This document shows positions 22,507 through 35,020 of a stretch of 64,000 nucleotides of DNA, one piece after another. This DNA is from Symbiodinium microadriaticum. Its lineage: Eukaryota > Sar > Dinophyceae > Suessiales > Symbiodiniaceae. The stretch's first letter is position 1; each line of letters begins with the position of its first letter. The notes under the pieces are model-generated. The model saw only the letters and a program-made list of their open reading frames with translations. It had not been told where the DNA came from and made no database searches. Made by a program: the position numbers and the translations under genes. The DNA is taken from positions 142,494 through 206,493 of the forward strand of contig LSRX01000695.1 in assembly GCA_001939145.1 (NCBI GenBank), given 5' to 3'.

Positions 22507-22780
22507 CAAGATGACAAGACATCTTGTTCATCTTGACCGGAGGGGGGGTGGGGGGCAAGATGACGCATCATCTTGGTCATTTTGCTGACCCAGACCGGGC
22601 ACCAAGTCTTGCCCCCTGTTTCTGTGGCAAATAATATTGCAAGTGGTGCAAGTCGCCTGTTCGGGGTGACCAAGATGACGCATGATCTTGCCCCCCCCTC
22701 CAGATGACGTGTGATCTTGCCCCCCCCCATTGGCATTAATTACTGGCCGAGCAAAATGGCCAAGACGACGCGTCATCTTG
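22507..22780. repeat. nested palindromes of CAAGATGACGC-ATCTTG
   Basis: At least five 19- to 20-bp near-palindromes: CAAGATGACAAGACATCTTG (22507), CAAGATGACGCATCATCTTG (22556), CAAGATGACGCATGATCTTG (22671), a shorter one at about 22701, and CAAGACGACGCGTCATCTTG (22761). The units at 22551-22580 and 22668-22697 also form a larger inverted repeat with G-runs at one end and C-runs at the other. Confidence 0.75.
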
Positions 22781-22854
22781 TGCTGTCTAGCGGTTCTTGT
22801 TCCCGGAACACTGCTTTTTGATCACGCGCCAATCCCGCGACTACGACGACAGTG

Positions 22855-22922
22855 ACCGCTACTGCTACTGCTAGTGCTGCTGCTATTGCTACTGGTGCTG
22901 CTGCTACTGCTGCTCTACTTGC
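22855..22922. repeat. CTG/CTA trinucleotide tract
   Basis: Period-3 CTGCTACTG repeat; the Leu or Ala/Val frames across it are low complexity. Confidence 0.8.
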
Positions 22923-25020
22923 ACAAGCGCTCCCGCATTTCCCTTCGTACTTTTGCATGCTCTTCTGCACGTTTATTTTTTCCCGACATTGGCATTCCAC
23001 TTCGGCCTGGTAGCGCAAGCAATTGTTGTTCGTTGCCGCTGCTTCTGCCAGCTGCTGCCGCAACCATCCCGGCTCATGCTAGTGACGCTGCATGGGCCTG
23101 CCTCATAGCGACGAAGATGACAGCGGTACTGACGATGATGTCACTAATGATGCTGCACAGTGATAATGGCCACGGTGGCCAACCTGATACTGGTTGTTCA
23201 TGATTGAATGGGCATATCGCATCGTATCACAGCCTTCCCGCGGACAATTGAGGTGCCCGTCGCGAGCGAATTCGCGCAGAGCGGCGTGAGGAGGTCGACG
23301 ACTTCTTGCAGAGGCACGGTGTATGCACGCTGTGCAACTCCGTAGGAGTTGATTGCAAAGTTCGTTGTTGCTGCGCAGCTTTTGCACTGAGTGGAAGTTC
23401 GCATGTTTTCTTTACAATTACGGCGGGGTCAGACTGATATCATACAAAGGACTCGGTTGCGTCTAGGTCCGGGAAAGCTATGAAGCACTACAGACTGGAG
23501 TCTGTACAGCAGGAACTTCAATGCAAGTTCGGCCCATGTCGGAGTTCTCAAGCGTCATCTCTCCGTCATGCAGACAACTCCCTCCCGACAAGCTTTAGAA
23601 GTTTAGGCTGTATTGCCACAACATATCTTATCATGGTACTCTGCCACTGCGTGTTGCTAATGACTAAGGAGCTTATATACGTGTTGTAGTCAGATTAGGA
23701 AGCAAACTGGGAGAAGATGCTCTTTGACATGCTGCCGTCGTGGTTACATATACTCCAAGACTCTCTGTCTGCGCAACATATTCAAGAGGGTGAACAAGTC
23801 CTTTGGTTGCGGGGAGATGTGAAATCTGACACAAATCAAACCTCAGACCCGATACCTTGATCCTTTTGTTGAATTGCGTTGCCGAAATCAGTTCGCACAT
23901 GGTTGGTTTCTAGCCACGAATGGGGGGCTACAACCTGGGTTTCGCATCAAGTCTCCCGACTGCGAAAACACTTGTTGGAAACGCTATTCTCGCAGCTGCT
24001 GCAACTGCATGTGTAACTGCCTGTCATTTCTCTCCATCTTTGGTTACGATCCTGCTCTTTTGCGGTCAGCTGCATGAACGCATTTGGATACTTTGGCCAT
24101 GTGATTGCTGAATGTGTTGTACAATTGAGTCTTGCAACGTTGCGTGACAGAGTATCCTCCCATCCATCCATTACTTGTGGACTCGTCGTCGTCATACGAG
24201 GGTGTGTATTTATAGTTATGGGTCTCAGAGTGTTCGTTAGTTTTTGTTTGCTTTTCCCTCACGATAGCCATCACTCCGGATCAAGAGCGAAGTCCGAGGG
24301 GATGAAGGCTGGCACTAGGAACAGGCATCCCTCAATCAGCCACGCAAGTGCGGCCTTGTTTCAGGAACAACTTCGCTGGTGTCAATGCGCCACGCTCTCG
24401 CTCGGGATTCAGGTTGCTCTCGGAATCCGTTTTCCCACTCCACGTGGCAGCCCAGAAAGGTGCTCCGACAGCGTGCTGGCAGGCTTTCTGCTGTAGTGCT
24501 GAGATGCCCAAGAAGATTCGAACAATGCTCGGCCTTTGAGGCTTTGGGGGAGCGAGGGAGGCTAGGATTTGTGCCAGTGCTCACGAGAGATCCAAACCGC
24601 TAGCAACTGAGAGACACCCTCAGATGTTGTGCTGCATTTGCCAGTGAGAAGCGACAACAATGGTTTGTTTTCCGTTCGATTCCTTTGACACCCCTGCACA
24701 ACTCGACGCTGTGTCCTGTCTTATTCTGAGCATTTCCGGTGTTGTCTCCGAGCCCGAATCCGTGAGCAGAGAGGTTTGCTAACTCTTGAGTAGCCGGAAA
24801 GCTCCAGTCACTCACAGCCCAAAAAAGCTAAGCCTAAGCCCTAAACCCTAAACCCAAAAATGCTGAGGCGTTCCGACCAAGTTACCAGCGAGGGAGGAAA
24901 AGAGGTGACAAAAAAACAAAAACCAAAAATGCTAAGGAGATGCTCACATGGTACAAGAGCTTCTTCGAGAAAGGGCGGATCCCAACAAGAGGACCCTGGT
25001 GCGTCTCAAGCACTGGGAAG
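22923..25020. other. no gene recognised
   Basis: Several 60- to 140-codon open frames on both strands overlap each other. None has a motif I recognise. Confidence 0.45.
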
Positions 25021-25040
25021 ACCAGAGGTTTTTGGGCTTT

Positions 25041-25300
25041 GGGGCTTTAGGGTTTATTAGGGTTTATTGGGGCTTTAGGGTTTATTGGGGTTTATTAGGG
25101 TTTATTAGGCCTTATTGGGGCTTTAGGGTTTATTGGGGTTTATTAGGGTTTATTAGGCCTTATTGGGGCTTTAGGGTTTATTAGGGTTTATTGGGGCTTT
25201 AGGGTTTACTAGGGTTTAGGGTTTATAGGGTTTTAAGGGTTTTAAGGGTTTAGGGTTTAGGGAAGTTCAGGGTTCAGGGATTTAGGGTGCAGGGCTTAGG
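25041..25300. repeat. telomere-derived tandem repeat, 28- and 48-bp units
   Basis: Two consecutive 48-bp units (25069-25116, 25117-25164) begin GGGGCTTTAGGGTTTATT and end TTAGGCCTTATT. They are flanked by 28-bp shortened units (25041-25068, 25165-25192). The array then decays to TTTAGGG words until about 25300. Built from TTTAGGG-like modules, it reads as a 16-residue repeat in one frame, which I regard as non-coding. Confidence 0.85.
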
Positions 25301-25499
25301 GGTTTGCTACGGCGTGGTGTGCAATGCCATGCTCCTCAATTTCTGAAGCGGCCGAATTCGAATCGGGTTTTCGATGGCTGCATGTTCGGTGACAGATTTT
25401 CCGGGCCAGCGAGTCGGTTCGACGAATCGAAGGATCTGTTCGGCCCCTCGTTCGATGGCTTCTGCAAGCTCCCCCCGTTCTCAATCCAATTCCTGGCCC

Positions 25500-25725
25500 C
25501 GTCCCTTGGTTTTTCTGCTCCTTTCGTGGCCCCTTGGGGTATCGACACTGGCACCCTCCTTTCGTGGCCACCTTCTTTCGTGGGCCACCCTTTTTTGTGA
25601 TCCTTCCTTTTGCGGCCCGCTCCTTTCGTGGCCCCTCTTTTCACGGCCCCCTCCTTTGGCCGCCTCCTCCTTTTCAATTTCGCGGCCTCCTCCACCTCCT
25701 TTTTGGCGACCCCGCTCCTTTCACG
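25500..25725. repeat. degenerate CTCCTTTCGTGGCC repeat
   Basis: About ten loose copies of a 12- to 18-bp module (CTCCTTT, then CGTGGCC or CGCGGCC) on the + strand. Both strands stay open, giving Phe/Pro/Arg- or Lys/Gly-rich frames that are likely spurious. Confidence 0.65.
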
Positions 25726-28700
25726 GGTAGGAGCTGTGTTTTTGCATCGTGAATGTCTGTGGACCCTGACATGGTGGACACAACACAGACGAACACCAAC
25801 CTTGAACCCTATACCCTACCCTAAACCAACAAGGAAGGCCTCGGAAAACACGAGGAGGGGGGAAGCAAGCCGCACCGGACCTGTAGGGCTCAGAGTGTCC
25901 CTCTTCCCTCCAAAGGGCTCGACTTCCAGAGGGACATGCATGATGGAAGCTTGAATGGACGCAATAGAGTGACAGTGAGGATGCTTAGGCTGTGATGATC
26001 AAGTGGGTGTACATGCAGTGCAATGACTTTGGTGTTTTGATAGGAAAGGAGTGCAGGGTTGTGAAGATCGCAGCTTGACCTAATTGGCCAAAGCGCCTTT
26101 GTCGCGCCGGCTGAGTCCCAGATGTGAGCGCCGAGAATTTCATGGTTTTGGGATCTTAGAGCTGCAATCAAGCATGTGTAGAAGGGATTAAGATCTGGGG
26201 TGGGAGCTTCCAAGCTTGGGGTAATTCCGCAAGCTATGTGGTATCACATAGGTTGCTGTGAGTGTGTGCGAAGCGAGCACCCGTCGGTCACGCAGTTGCG
26301 GCGCGGTGCAAATATTCGACTCAGGCCGAGTTCCTTCCGAAGCAGGCTGAAATTCGAGTTGCTGGTCAAATTGCAATCTTCCGCACAGGACCTCTTCCGG
26401 GCGTACGGCGTTGGACATGGCAAATGCAATGAATCAGTTTGGCTCGCACCGTATGGTCTCTTGGCTGAAGTCGGCTGCCACGTAGTACAGATTGGCTTTT
26501 TTGCGCAAACTCATATGTCTGTTATTTGGTTTCGTAGTCAACTTCTTTTGTATCATATTTTTCAGTTTATGTTATGTTGCATTATCATCTATCGCAGTAC
26601 TGTATGCTATGTGAAGGTCTCTTAAGCGGCATTAATTTCGTGATTGAGGCTGTAGTAGTGTACAATCCGTCAGGTTATGCCGTAGTATGAACAGTTTGGT
26701 CACAATGAGCTATGCTATCCCGCGTCATGCCGTGCTATGTTATACCATACTATATGGTGTGTTGAATTGCTCTTGGCTTTTATTTTGCAATTATTGGTTC
26801 AGCACAGTCTCGTTGTGTAGCTACCCCCTTTACGTTTACAGTGGTTTTTTCGTTCCATTTATGGCTACCCCATGTTTATATTCATCGTAGCCCTTCTTAT
26901 CTTGTCTTACCCGTTTGTCTTTATCTGCTGCGACTATCGTGAAACACTTTGAAAGACCATCTGTCTTGCTTGTTTGTATTATCTTTTGGTTTTTTATGCA
27001 ATGTTTTCATTGCCTTATATGATCACATCTTACACCATATTAAAGGACATTACGCCATATAAAAACATACTTTTACTTTGGACTTGAAGTTGGTATGGTT
27101 GTTTTGGTTAACGGTTCCTTTGTATCATACTAGGTTGCAGCAGTTCATGGGGTTTCATGGTTTGTCTTATCTTGTACATGTGTTCTCGTTCGTTTGGTTT
27201 TCATTATGCAGTAGTCTGTTCGTTCAGTATATGTGGGGCTGTATTGTGTTGCATGTGATTGTATCTGTATGAAATACAACGAAATTTATCGTCATGGTAG
27301 TACAGTATATTACTGGAAAACAGAATATATTGTGACATGGTGCCAGATTGCATAACACAATACTACGTATAAGGTGGTAATTGTATGGCATGGCATGTTA
27401 TGATAGAGTATAAATTTATGGCAACATATTTTGATAGAGCACAGTATAACACACTAGAACAGAATATATTATAGTATGATAGAACATAACAAAATACGAC
27501 ATGATCTGAGATGGTCGCAGTAATAAACAGAACATAATATAGTTCACAAAATGGAAAATGGCATTGCGCCAAGTATTTCAAGGAAATGTACGACGTAAGA
27601 TACTATATCAAAACATAGTATTCTAACCAAATATAGTAATTTAATGTAACAAAATACTAATGTACACGCACAGGTACATGTACAATGTTGACTGCTACAT
27701 GTACGACTGTGTGTGTGTATGTATATGTATATATATATATATATACATATTTATGTATACAATACATGTGTTCGTGTCTCTGTGCATACATGCAGTGCAA
27801 CAACTTGACTTGAGCGGAATTTTATCAGAGTCGGGTTGGCGAACAGAAGCTCCTGCGTGCTCCCTCGGCTCTGCATACGTGCTTTGCGAAAGACGAATGT
27901 CAAGTGCATACTGACACCGTTGTAGCTTCTCTAAGTGGAGAGTCCCCGTCAACTGAAAAACCCCTTGAAGAATTCGAGGCAGCACCTTGAACCCAGAAGT
28001 CTGCTGGATGGTTCGCAAGAGCTCGTCGTCTTGGCTCTTAGGGTCTGGGACTTCTAGGGCTGCAGTTTTCGGGAGCAGTCAGCTTTTATCCAAGGCTCCA
28101 GGCCAGTAATCCAGGGACTCCTATGCCCCCCTTGTCTCGAAATCCCCCAGGCGCCTAACCCCTTTGCCCCCCAGCTCTTCACCACAGAAGCCGTGTCAAC
28201 CCAATATCCTAACCCGCAAAATTAGGTTCACTTAGCAGGTGCTCGAGATCCTGTCCGGACGGTGGAACACCATGAGCTTCCGTGACCTGAGAGCCATTTC
28301 AGGCCAGAGCGCCTAGAATTTTGCAGATGTTCTGCTATTTAAGAGGTTCGGCTTTTTCCGGCAACTCTCCTGCACAGCGAGGGGACGGTCCGAATAGACA
28401 TTGCTGCATCTCGCGGTTCTCCCCCTTTCTAATTTCATTCCAGGGGGTTCGCTCACCGGCAATACCGGAAGAGCCACCGCATGATTCCAAATGAAGTGGC
28501 CAGTTACCACAGGGAGTTAATTGGACAACAAGGTCGACGGTGTATAGCAAATACACAAACAGCTTGTGTAAGATATTACTCATTATATGTGTATATATAT
28601 ATATATTACATCATATCACTTTGTAGTGTATATATACACAACATACAGTATAATTGTGCATTTTACTGAGTTGTATTTTATAAAGCCATATTGTGTCACA

Positions 28701-28849
28701 TTATCTTGTATTATGTACTTTGTAGTGCATGTTGTTATTTCAATTTATACATTATATCGTATACGATACTAAGACTAAGATATAATATAGATTTCACGCC
28801 ATTATCAATCGTAATAGATAGATAGATAGGTAGATAGATAGATAGGTAG

Positions 28850-28880
<31 letters not shown>

Positions 28881-30779
28881 GATAGATCGATCGATCGATC
28901 GATTAGTTTTATGTATTATTCCATATATTGCTTGTAACATTTCGTTATATATTGTACTGTTTATTTTGCATTTTGTTATACTTTTGATAGTATACTATTG
29001 TATATTACTATTTACATTATACCATGTTAAATGTATCATCGTATAGTCTAGTCTAGGAATTACCGTACAATGTAGTATCTTATAGTATTGGTTTGTACAG
29101 TATAATTTGCACATTATGATAACACACTTATAATAGTTAATAAGGTTACTCGCGATGGCTCGAAGCCACGAGCCGAGCTTCCTGCAGCCTTCCTGCAGGA
29201 TGCAGATGCTTCTGCAATCGAAGATTCAGGCAGAGCACTGCAAATAGTAGAATACTGGCAAATCTGCCGTAGAAGCGACTGTCTATTTATTTTTCGAGTG
29301 TTCTGATCCCCCGGCTCCGGCAGCAATTCTTGCGTGCGTACCTTGGCCGTACATGTGAATCTTCTTGCACAACATATCGCACTCCGGGACAACTCTTGTA
29401 TGAAGCCAGCGCGCAGCCAACATTGCCGTGCGGGCCTGCTTATCGATGTCACAAGCCATGACAATGATCGATCAGAGCCGTTGAGAGCTTGATCACTTGG
29501 ATTGGGCGCTCAGCAAGGCATTTTTCTATACGCTCCGGTTTGTGATCAATCACGCAAGCCAGCCGCTCTGCTGCCTTGCTCCGGAACAAAGCTTAGGAAA
29601 TGGACGCCCGAAATAAACGAGACTTGACAACCTGGCTTGGCTGAGAGCTATCTTGAAGTCGAAGTTGGCATCTAGGACCGGAGCGAAGTAGAGCGGTAGA
29701 CCCTACATCAAATTTAAATGCTGTTCGTTTGCGAGGGCGCAATCCACGTACTATCTTGGCGCTACTTACCTTATCTTGGTACGGACAGTAGAGCACACCA
29801 AGCCTGAATAGCCAAGTGATGCTTAGAATGGTTGTGCTGCCAATAGTGAGGGCACCGCAGGAGTATCAACATCTGAGGAACAGAATCTTGGCAGCTTCGT
29901 TCACAGAAGCTCCTACCTGAACTCTTAACCCGGGGCCCCCTAAACCTGATAATTACGCTATATGCACGTTGATCAAGAGGAGCCTGATGTAGCTCGTCCT
30001 CCTTGTAACATGTGGTGGGATGCTACATTGCTGCTTGCGCTGTTGAGCCGGTCAGCATGGCATGCATGCAGGACTTCTGCCATATCATACGGGGCAAAAG
30101 CAGCCCTTATAGAAAGGCTTCATAAACCTCTGCATAAGCCGGCCGATGAAAAACCACGTTTAAAGGCTTTCGGTTTTAGCGGGTCAAGGGATCTATTTTG
30201 GTTTTGGCAATTACGGCTTGGGTTTCCGTATTTAGGTTCACAGGTTTATGTAGGGTTTTGGGGTTTTAGTAACATTTAGGGCTCGTGCGATGTAGGAGCT
30301 TGCACGCGAAGGTGACGACCAGCTTCAATTCAATGGCTATACGGCTCTTCAGAGTGCAGCATTGTTCTATGTTCGTGTGAGATCCTTTGCTGCCCTAGCT
30401 CCTCCAGCGAGGCTCCTCTGACGACATATTGCTTTTGGCAGCAGGAAATAGGCAAGGCTTTCTCAGATTCGTTGAGCCGTTCAAGATGGAGGGAGCTGGC
30501 AGTTCAGAAAAGGTACAGATGTCTTTTAATTGTTTGTGTACAGTGTAGCTGTGTGCGCTTAGCTGGACAGTCCCAGCACAGGCGCAGTAGGTTTCCTCTT
30601 GGCATCGTGTCGTGGGCAGAATCAGGACATGAAGTATAGCAGGCCTTCATTAGTGTCTTCTTGTGACATTGACATGATGACCTTCTCAGTTTCTCCAGGA
30701 CCACCGCTCTTGTGAAGCTCGGCTCGAGGATTGATAGCTACGCAACGTCTCCGCTGTGTCGGTATTTTTGCTGGGCCCT
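25726..30779. other. no gene recognised; AT-rich 26.5-29.1 kb
   Basis: 26.5-29.1 kb is AT-rich, with many TATTATAC/CATACTAT-like words and poor open frames. Microsatellites lie at 27712-27760 (GT, then TA) and 28595-28612 (TA). A 53-codon frame on the minus strand from 29460 (MACDIDKQARTAMLAARW...) looks protein-like but stands alone. Short Leu-rich frames are products of composition. Confidence 0.45.
28815..28904. repeat. GATA/GATC tetranucleotide microsatellite
   Basis: GATAGATAGATAG with GGTA interruptions, ending in GATC units. Confidence 0.9.
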
Positions 30780-31455
30780 TCAGTGCTCGCTGTCCAGCCT
30801 CCTGTCTGGTCTAGAGCAGCAGAGCAGCGGTAGGAGCTGTTGTTCAAAGGCATGGGGATGGGCTAGGCTTTATACCATTGCAGAGGCTGACACTGGGCAT
30901 TGTGCCAGCTTTCACAAGATCTTGTTTGCCATTTCCAACATGGACTGTTCTTCGGCCCGTGGGTGTATCCGTTTTCAGATGTCCGAAACGCGATCCAGTC
31001 TTCTTTCTCAGTCGGGTTCTATTGGAGTTTTGCTCTAGGAGTCTGATGGCATACACACTCTTGGCTTGTTTTCTCGGCATCTGAAGCTGGGCAGCTCAGT
31101 CGTTGCTACTGTCACCGATTTTTTGAACTTCTATGGGCCCAGTCGGCCAGTCGGTTATTCCGCAGGGACCTCGTGCAGTGCTCGCTGTCCAGCCTCAGTA
31201 TTTGGTGACAAGTCTCCGGCCTAGGCCTGTATCGTGAGTTTCTGTTCAAAGGCATGGGCCAGCAGATAAGCCAGGCTGATGGTTTTGTCGAGGCCGACAC
31301 TAAGCATTGTGCCAGCGTTCACGATCGTTTCCCTCAACAGGTGGGCAGCGATACCGTTCTCCAATTTCTGTAGTCCACGTTGAAAGCATGGGCTCGCGCT
31401 CACCAGGCTTTCCCAAGAGTCCCGACGATACGATCCTGTCTTCTTTCTCCTTGGG
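30780..31455. repeat. diverged direct duplication (about 250 bp twice)
   Basis: Segments at about 30787-31020 and 31182-31450 share collinear blocks: GCTCGCTGTCCAGCCTC, GTTCAAAGGCATGGG, a GAGGC-GACACT-GCATTGTGCCAGC-TTCAC block, and GATCC-GTCTTCTTTCTC. Minus-strand frames in both give KAGTMPSVSL- and NAGTMLSVGL-type strings, so they may be decayed copies of one exon. No family recognised. Confidence 0.5.
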
Positions 31456-32228
31456 TACTATTCGGGCTGGACTTTTTTTCTCATGGGTTTTAGCACAGGC
31501 TTACTGAGCCTTATCAGCTCAGACGGTACTAATGTCTATTGTCATCACTGCTCTCAGAAATTTATATTATGGTCGTGACCCTGGTCACCACCATTACCTT
31601 CACCACCAACATCATCATCAGCAGCAGCATCAGCGCTCTCGATGTTGGAAGACTCTTCACAGGATGACATCTGGTCTCGCGCTTAAACTCTCAACGGACA
31701 CGTCACCGCAGAAAACCGTGAGTTGAGCTCAACGCCCGGGGTCTAAAGCAACAAATTTCTGAGTTTGAGGCTTTGTGGACTCATTCCACCAGTCCTACCG
31801 CGGAAATCCTGTTAAACCCTTAAGACCCTTTTAACTGCTACGACCGAGATGCAACCTATCGAAAAGCATTTGGCTCCTTCTATGTGTTATGATTTTTGGT
31901 TTGCGGGGCTTGGGTTGGGAAACCGGTTTAGGGCTTCCGAACAGCGAACCTGGTAAGTATAGCCCGCCAGATACAGACGACTTGTTGGAGGTATCGCTTC
32001 CTCCACCGCGGCGCCCCTCATGTTTTTCTCCCTAAGCCCTGAAACCTGAACGCACCAACCCTAAACCCGTCCCTGACCGTCCTGCACTTGTGAGCCTCTG
32101 ATTATTCTTCACAGCCACGGAAACTCTCAGGCATGAACCTTGAAGCCGCAAGCCCAGCAGAAGTAGCGAATAGAGCAGGGCCCGAAACAAATCGAACAGT
32201 TGTCCGTATGGTTCGCTACCATACGTAT
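31456..32228. other. no gene recognised
   Basis: Spacer with isolated CCCTAAA words near 32030-32075. Confidence 0.5.
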
Positions 32229-32235
32229 ACTAAAA

Positions 32236-32266
<31 letters not shown>

Positions 32267-32334
32267 TGTATACATAATATACATAATATACATACATATA
32301 TATATATATATATCTCTCTCTCTCTCTCTCTCCC
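32229..32334. repeat. A, TA and CT microsatellite
   Basis: Poly-A, then (TA)n, then degenerate ATACATA, then (TA)n, then (CT)n. Confidence 0.9.
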
Positions 32335-32488
32335 CCAAACACCCTGTTCCAATTATCAAGACCACAATATCAGCGAGAACCTGAAGACCAAAACAGCAAG
32401 ATCTGCCCTGAGGATGGCCTGCCCCCGATCGAGACTCCCTTGCTCTCATCGGATCTGCTCCGATGGGGTTGGGCCCCCGGACAAGCTG

Positions 32489-32576
32489 CCCTAAACCCTA
32501 AACCCCTCAACCCTAAACCCTAAACCCCCAAACTCCTAAACTCCTAAACCCCTAAACCCCTAAACTCCTAAACCCA
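32489..32576. repeat. CCCTAAA / CCCCTAAA interstitial tract
   Basis: Begins with the 7-mer CCCTAAA and shifts to the 8-mers CCCCTAAA and CTCCTAAA. Confidence 0.85.
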
Positions 32577-34440
32577 CATGGGCAAAAGCTCGGTGCGAGA
32601 TCCGGGGGTTCAGGGTCCACGGTGCTAAGAGGGGCCTACGGAGTGGAGTGTAGGGTTTGCTGCTGAAACCCAAATTCTTGGGATATGAAAGCACAAATTT
32701 CCTGCATGGCCTCTGGGAGTGGGTTTGACCCACTTCAAGCTTGAAAAATCCAAGATTAGTAAATTCCAACTTGGGTTCTCATTCCAACTTCAATTTCACG
32801 ACTGAATTTGGAATGTGCATTGCAACCTGAGCTTTACAAATGCAATCTCATGTGTTGCACGTGTGACGCTTGGGTCACCAGGAAGGTTCACACATGTGAG
32901 TTATGTGTGAACCCTCCTTTGACATTAACCCTCCTTTTGATCTTGGTCTTTCATGTGTGAACCTTCCTTTTGGACCTTGGTCACCTCTAGCGGGCGCTCG
33001 CAAGAGCATGCCGTGGGAGTCACGACTTGTGTCCGCCCCAGTGACAAAATTTTGGAACGAGAAGCTGCAAAGGCATTTGACAGGAAATGAAGCGTTCTAG
33101 GAAAATGCTCCACTTGCAAACCCCCAAGAGCTTGCACAATTGAGAAGCTTCATCGATTGTGAATCCGCAATAAGTTGCCGCAAAAAGGCCGATTTAGGAA
33201 GACGTCCCACTTGCAAATTCCCTAGATAGCTTGCCGCAACTTACAATTACAGTTAATTACAAGTCACATACACTGCGAATCCCCAATGGCTTCCTGGACA
33301 CAGGGCACGACCAACACAGGTCCAAATACGCTTACCCTGGTGCGGGGGTGTGGGTCGCCTGGCCCTCGTAAAATTCACTGGGTGCAGGAGTGCTGGTGCC
33401 GGGGTGGTGGATTGGCCCTTTTTGATTGTTGGAAGCATATGTCCGTTTAGAATCTCCCATACGTGCGGGATCCAGATTTCCCACGAAACTAGCTAACTCT
33501 TGGGATCTGGGCCTTTTGAGCCCCGCGCGCCATTAGCCGTATTCCAACTTTCTGGCTTTCACTGAAAGTTTAGGTTTCAGAGCTTTGGGCATAAGAAGTT
33601 TCTTAAACAAGCAGCTTTTCTACGTGACTTCAGGGCTTAGGTTTGGTGGTTTCGGGTAGGCAGCGCAAGAGGTCTGCGAGCCCGACATTCCGAAGCTCGT
33701 TGGGTGTAGGTTGAAGATCCGGTGACCAGGCTCCCGACTTGGTGAGGGTAGAGAAGTGTTGAGTCTCAGGGCTTATGGGGTTTAGTCTGCCGTGCTTGGG
33801 CTCAGCGTTTAGGTTTTAGGACGAATAAGTTCCAGTCAGGTGTGCTTCATTGGGTTTGTCGCGGTTTAGTACCTCGTTGAGGCGGTGATGTAGACAGAAA
33901 ACAAAAACCCCTGATCAAAACCTTACCTGAGATCCTCATTGTGACGAGTCCCTAAGTAAATCCGGAATTTGAACTTTAGTTTGTTTCAATTCCTGACTTG
34001 AACTTCTGGCGCGCCAAAATTACGGGTCTCTTTGCGGTCCTGTGTCTGGGGATCCGCTTTTTGGGGATCTATACGCAGCTTCGTGTATGTATTTTCTCTG
34101 AGACTCCGAAACTCTGGACACCAAACCCGATCTTCAACCCTCAACTCTATACAACCTCAGCCATGCGAGAGGGAAAAATCCAACCCCATTAAACCAACGA
34201 GTGCTCCACTAATCCTGAGCCCCCAAAATAACCCTCGAGTCCTCCAGGGTCCGAAAGAGTGCTAAAGGGTGGCCCGACCCGTTCGAACCCTGCCTACAGA
34301 GGGGTAGCAAGGTGCGACAGGTGGGTCGGACAAAATTGATGGGTCAGGAACCCTTGGGAATCCACCCAATCGGACCCAGCAAACAGGTGTTCCCAAGCCA
34401 AGCCCTCAAATGCCTGGAAACTGCTATCTGCTATCTCAAT
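32577..34440. other. no gene recognised
   Basis: Includes a repeated word (CATGTGTGAACC-TCCTTT) at about 32893-32970. I see no coding motif. Confidence 0.5.
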
Positions 34441-34450
34441 CTCTGAAAGC

Positions 34451-34470
34451 AGAGAGAGAGAGAGAGAGAG
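34451..34470. repeat. AG dinucleotide tract
   Basis: Perfect (AG)n immediately upstream of the relict leader at 34471. Confidence 0.9.
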
Positions 34471-34483
34471 ATTTTGGCTCAAG
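34471..34483 (+). other. relict DinoSL
   Basis: ATTTTGGCTCAAG is identical to the last 13 bases of the dinoflagellate spliced leader. A chance match of this length in both strands of a 64-kb window is unlikely (about 0.002 by simple base counting). An ATG follows 9 bases later (34493). Relict leaders at 5' ends are the known mark of retroposed, once trans-spliced mRNAs. Confidence 0.65.
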
Positions 34484-34492
34484 TCTCGGGAA

Positions 34493-35020
34493 ATGGGGGA
34501 CCCGCCCCCTCGTGCCCCCCGGGGCTTGAGCCACACGCCGACGCCGTTACTCAGACAAGATCTCCCCTCCCCCTTTCAAGTTCGCACGCCTCTAGGCCAT
34601 GGGGGGAGCGCACTGCCCTGTGCGCCCACTGATGGGTATATGGACCATAGTGGAGAAGCCATGATCCCTCTTTCGTCCCAGACAATCACTCCAAGTTTCA
34701 GCCAAGACTCGCTTCAGCTCAGCTACAAGTTGTGGAAAATAGGGGGACCTCTGTCTGAGCGAATTCGATGCTGCAGTTTTGTCGCGGCGAAAGCCGCCGG
34801 GGCGCGCACCCCAATTAGCCTTGACCTGGCCTTGGAGCAGTGTCGTGCACGGGCGCGCTCCCAACCTCACATGCTTGAACCCACAGCCACCGCTGGGGGG
34901 GACGGCGGACTGGGGAAGGGAGTTTGCGTAGCCGGCCCACTGCCGGGGCAACCAACGACTCCACACAAAGGCGGCCCTGGGGGACTGCCCCAGGCTGTTT
35001 TGAAACAGGTGCGGGATTAA
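34493..35020 (+). CDS. ORF downstream of relict DinoSL, probable retroposed gene, unknown protein
   Basis: The ATG is the first after the relict leader. The frame runs 175 codons to TAA and starts MGDPPPRAPRGLSHTPTP. It is Pro/Gly/Ala-rich with no recognised domain or signal peptide. The block 34490-36060 is visibly richer in GC than its neighbours. A second frame (34924-35466) overlaps its 3' end, so the original reading frame may have been broken by an indel. The retrocopy call rests on the leader; the coding call is uncertain. It may be a pseudogene. Confidence 0.35.
   Translation: MGDPPPRAPRGLSHTPTPLLRQDLPSPFQVRTPLGHGGSALPCAPTDGYMDHSGEAMIPLSSQTITPSFSQDSLQLSYKLWKIGGPLSERIRCCSFVAAKAAGARTPISLDLALEQCRARARSQPHMLEPTATAGGDGGLGKGVCVAGPLPGQPTTPHKGGPGGLPQAVLKQVRD

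Noticed and set aside
24948-25184. ORF with WGFRVYWGLLGFIRPY repeated, resembling an aromatic repeat protein
   Set aside because: The repeat is a 48-bp telomere-derived DNA satellite; the peptide is a by-product of a unit length divisible by three.
34524-34534. Minus-strand CTTGAGCCA resembling a reversed spliced leader
   Set aside because: Only nine bases match; expected by chance at this length.
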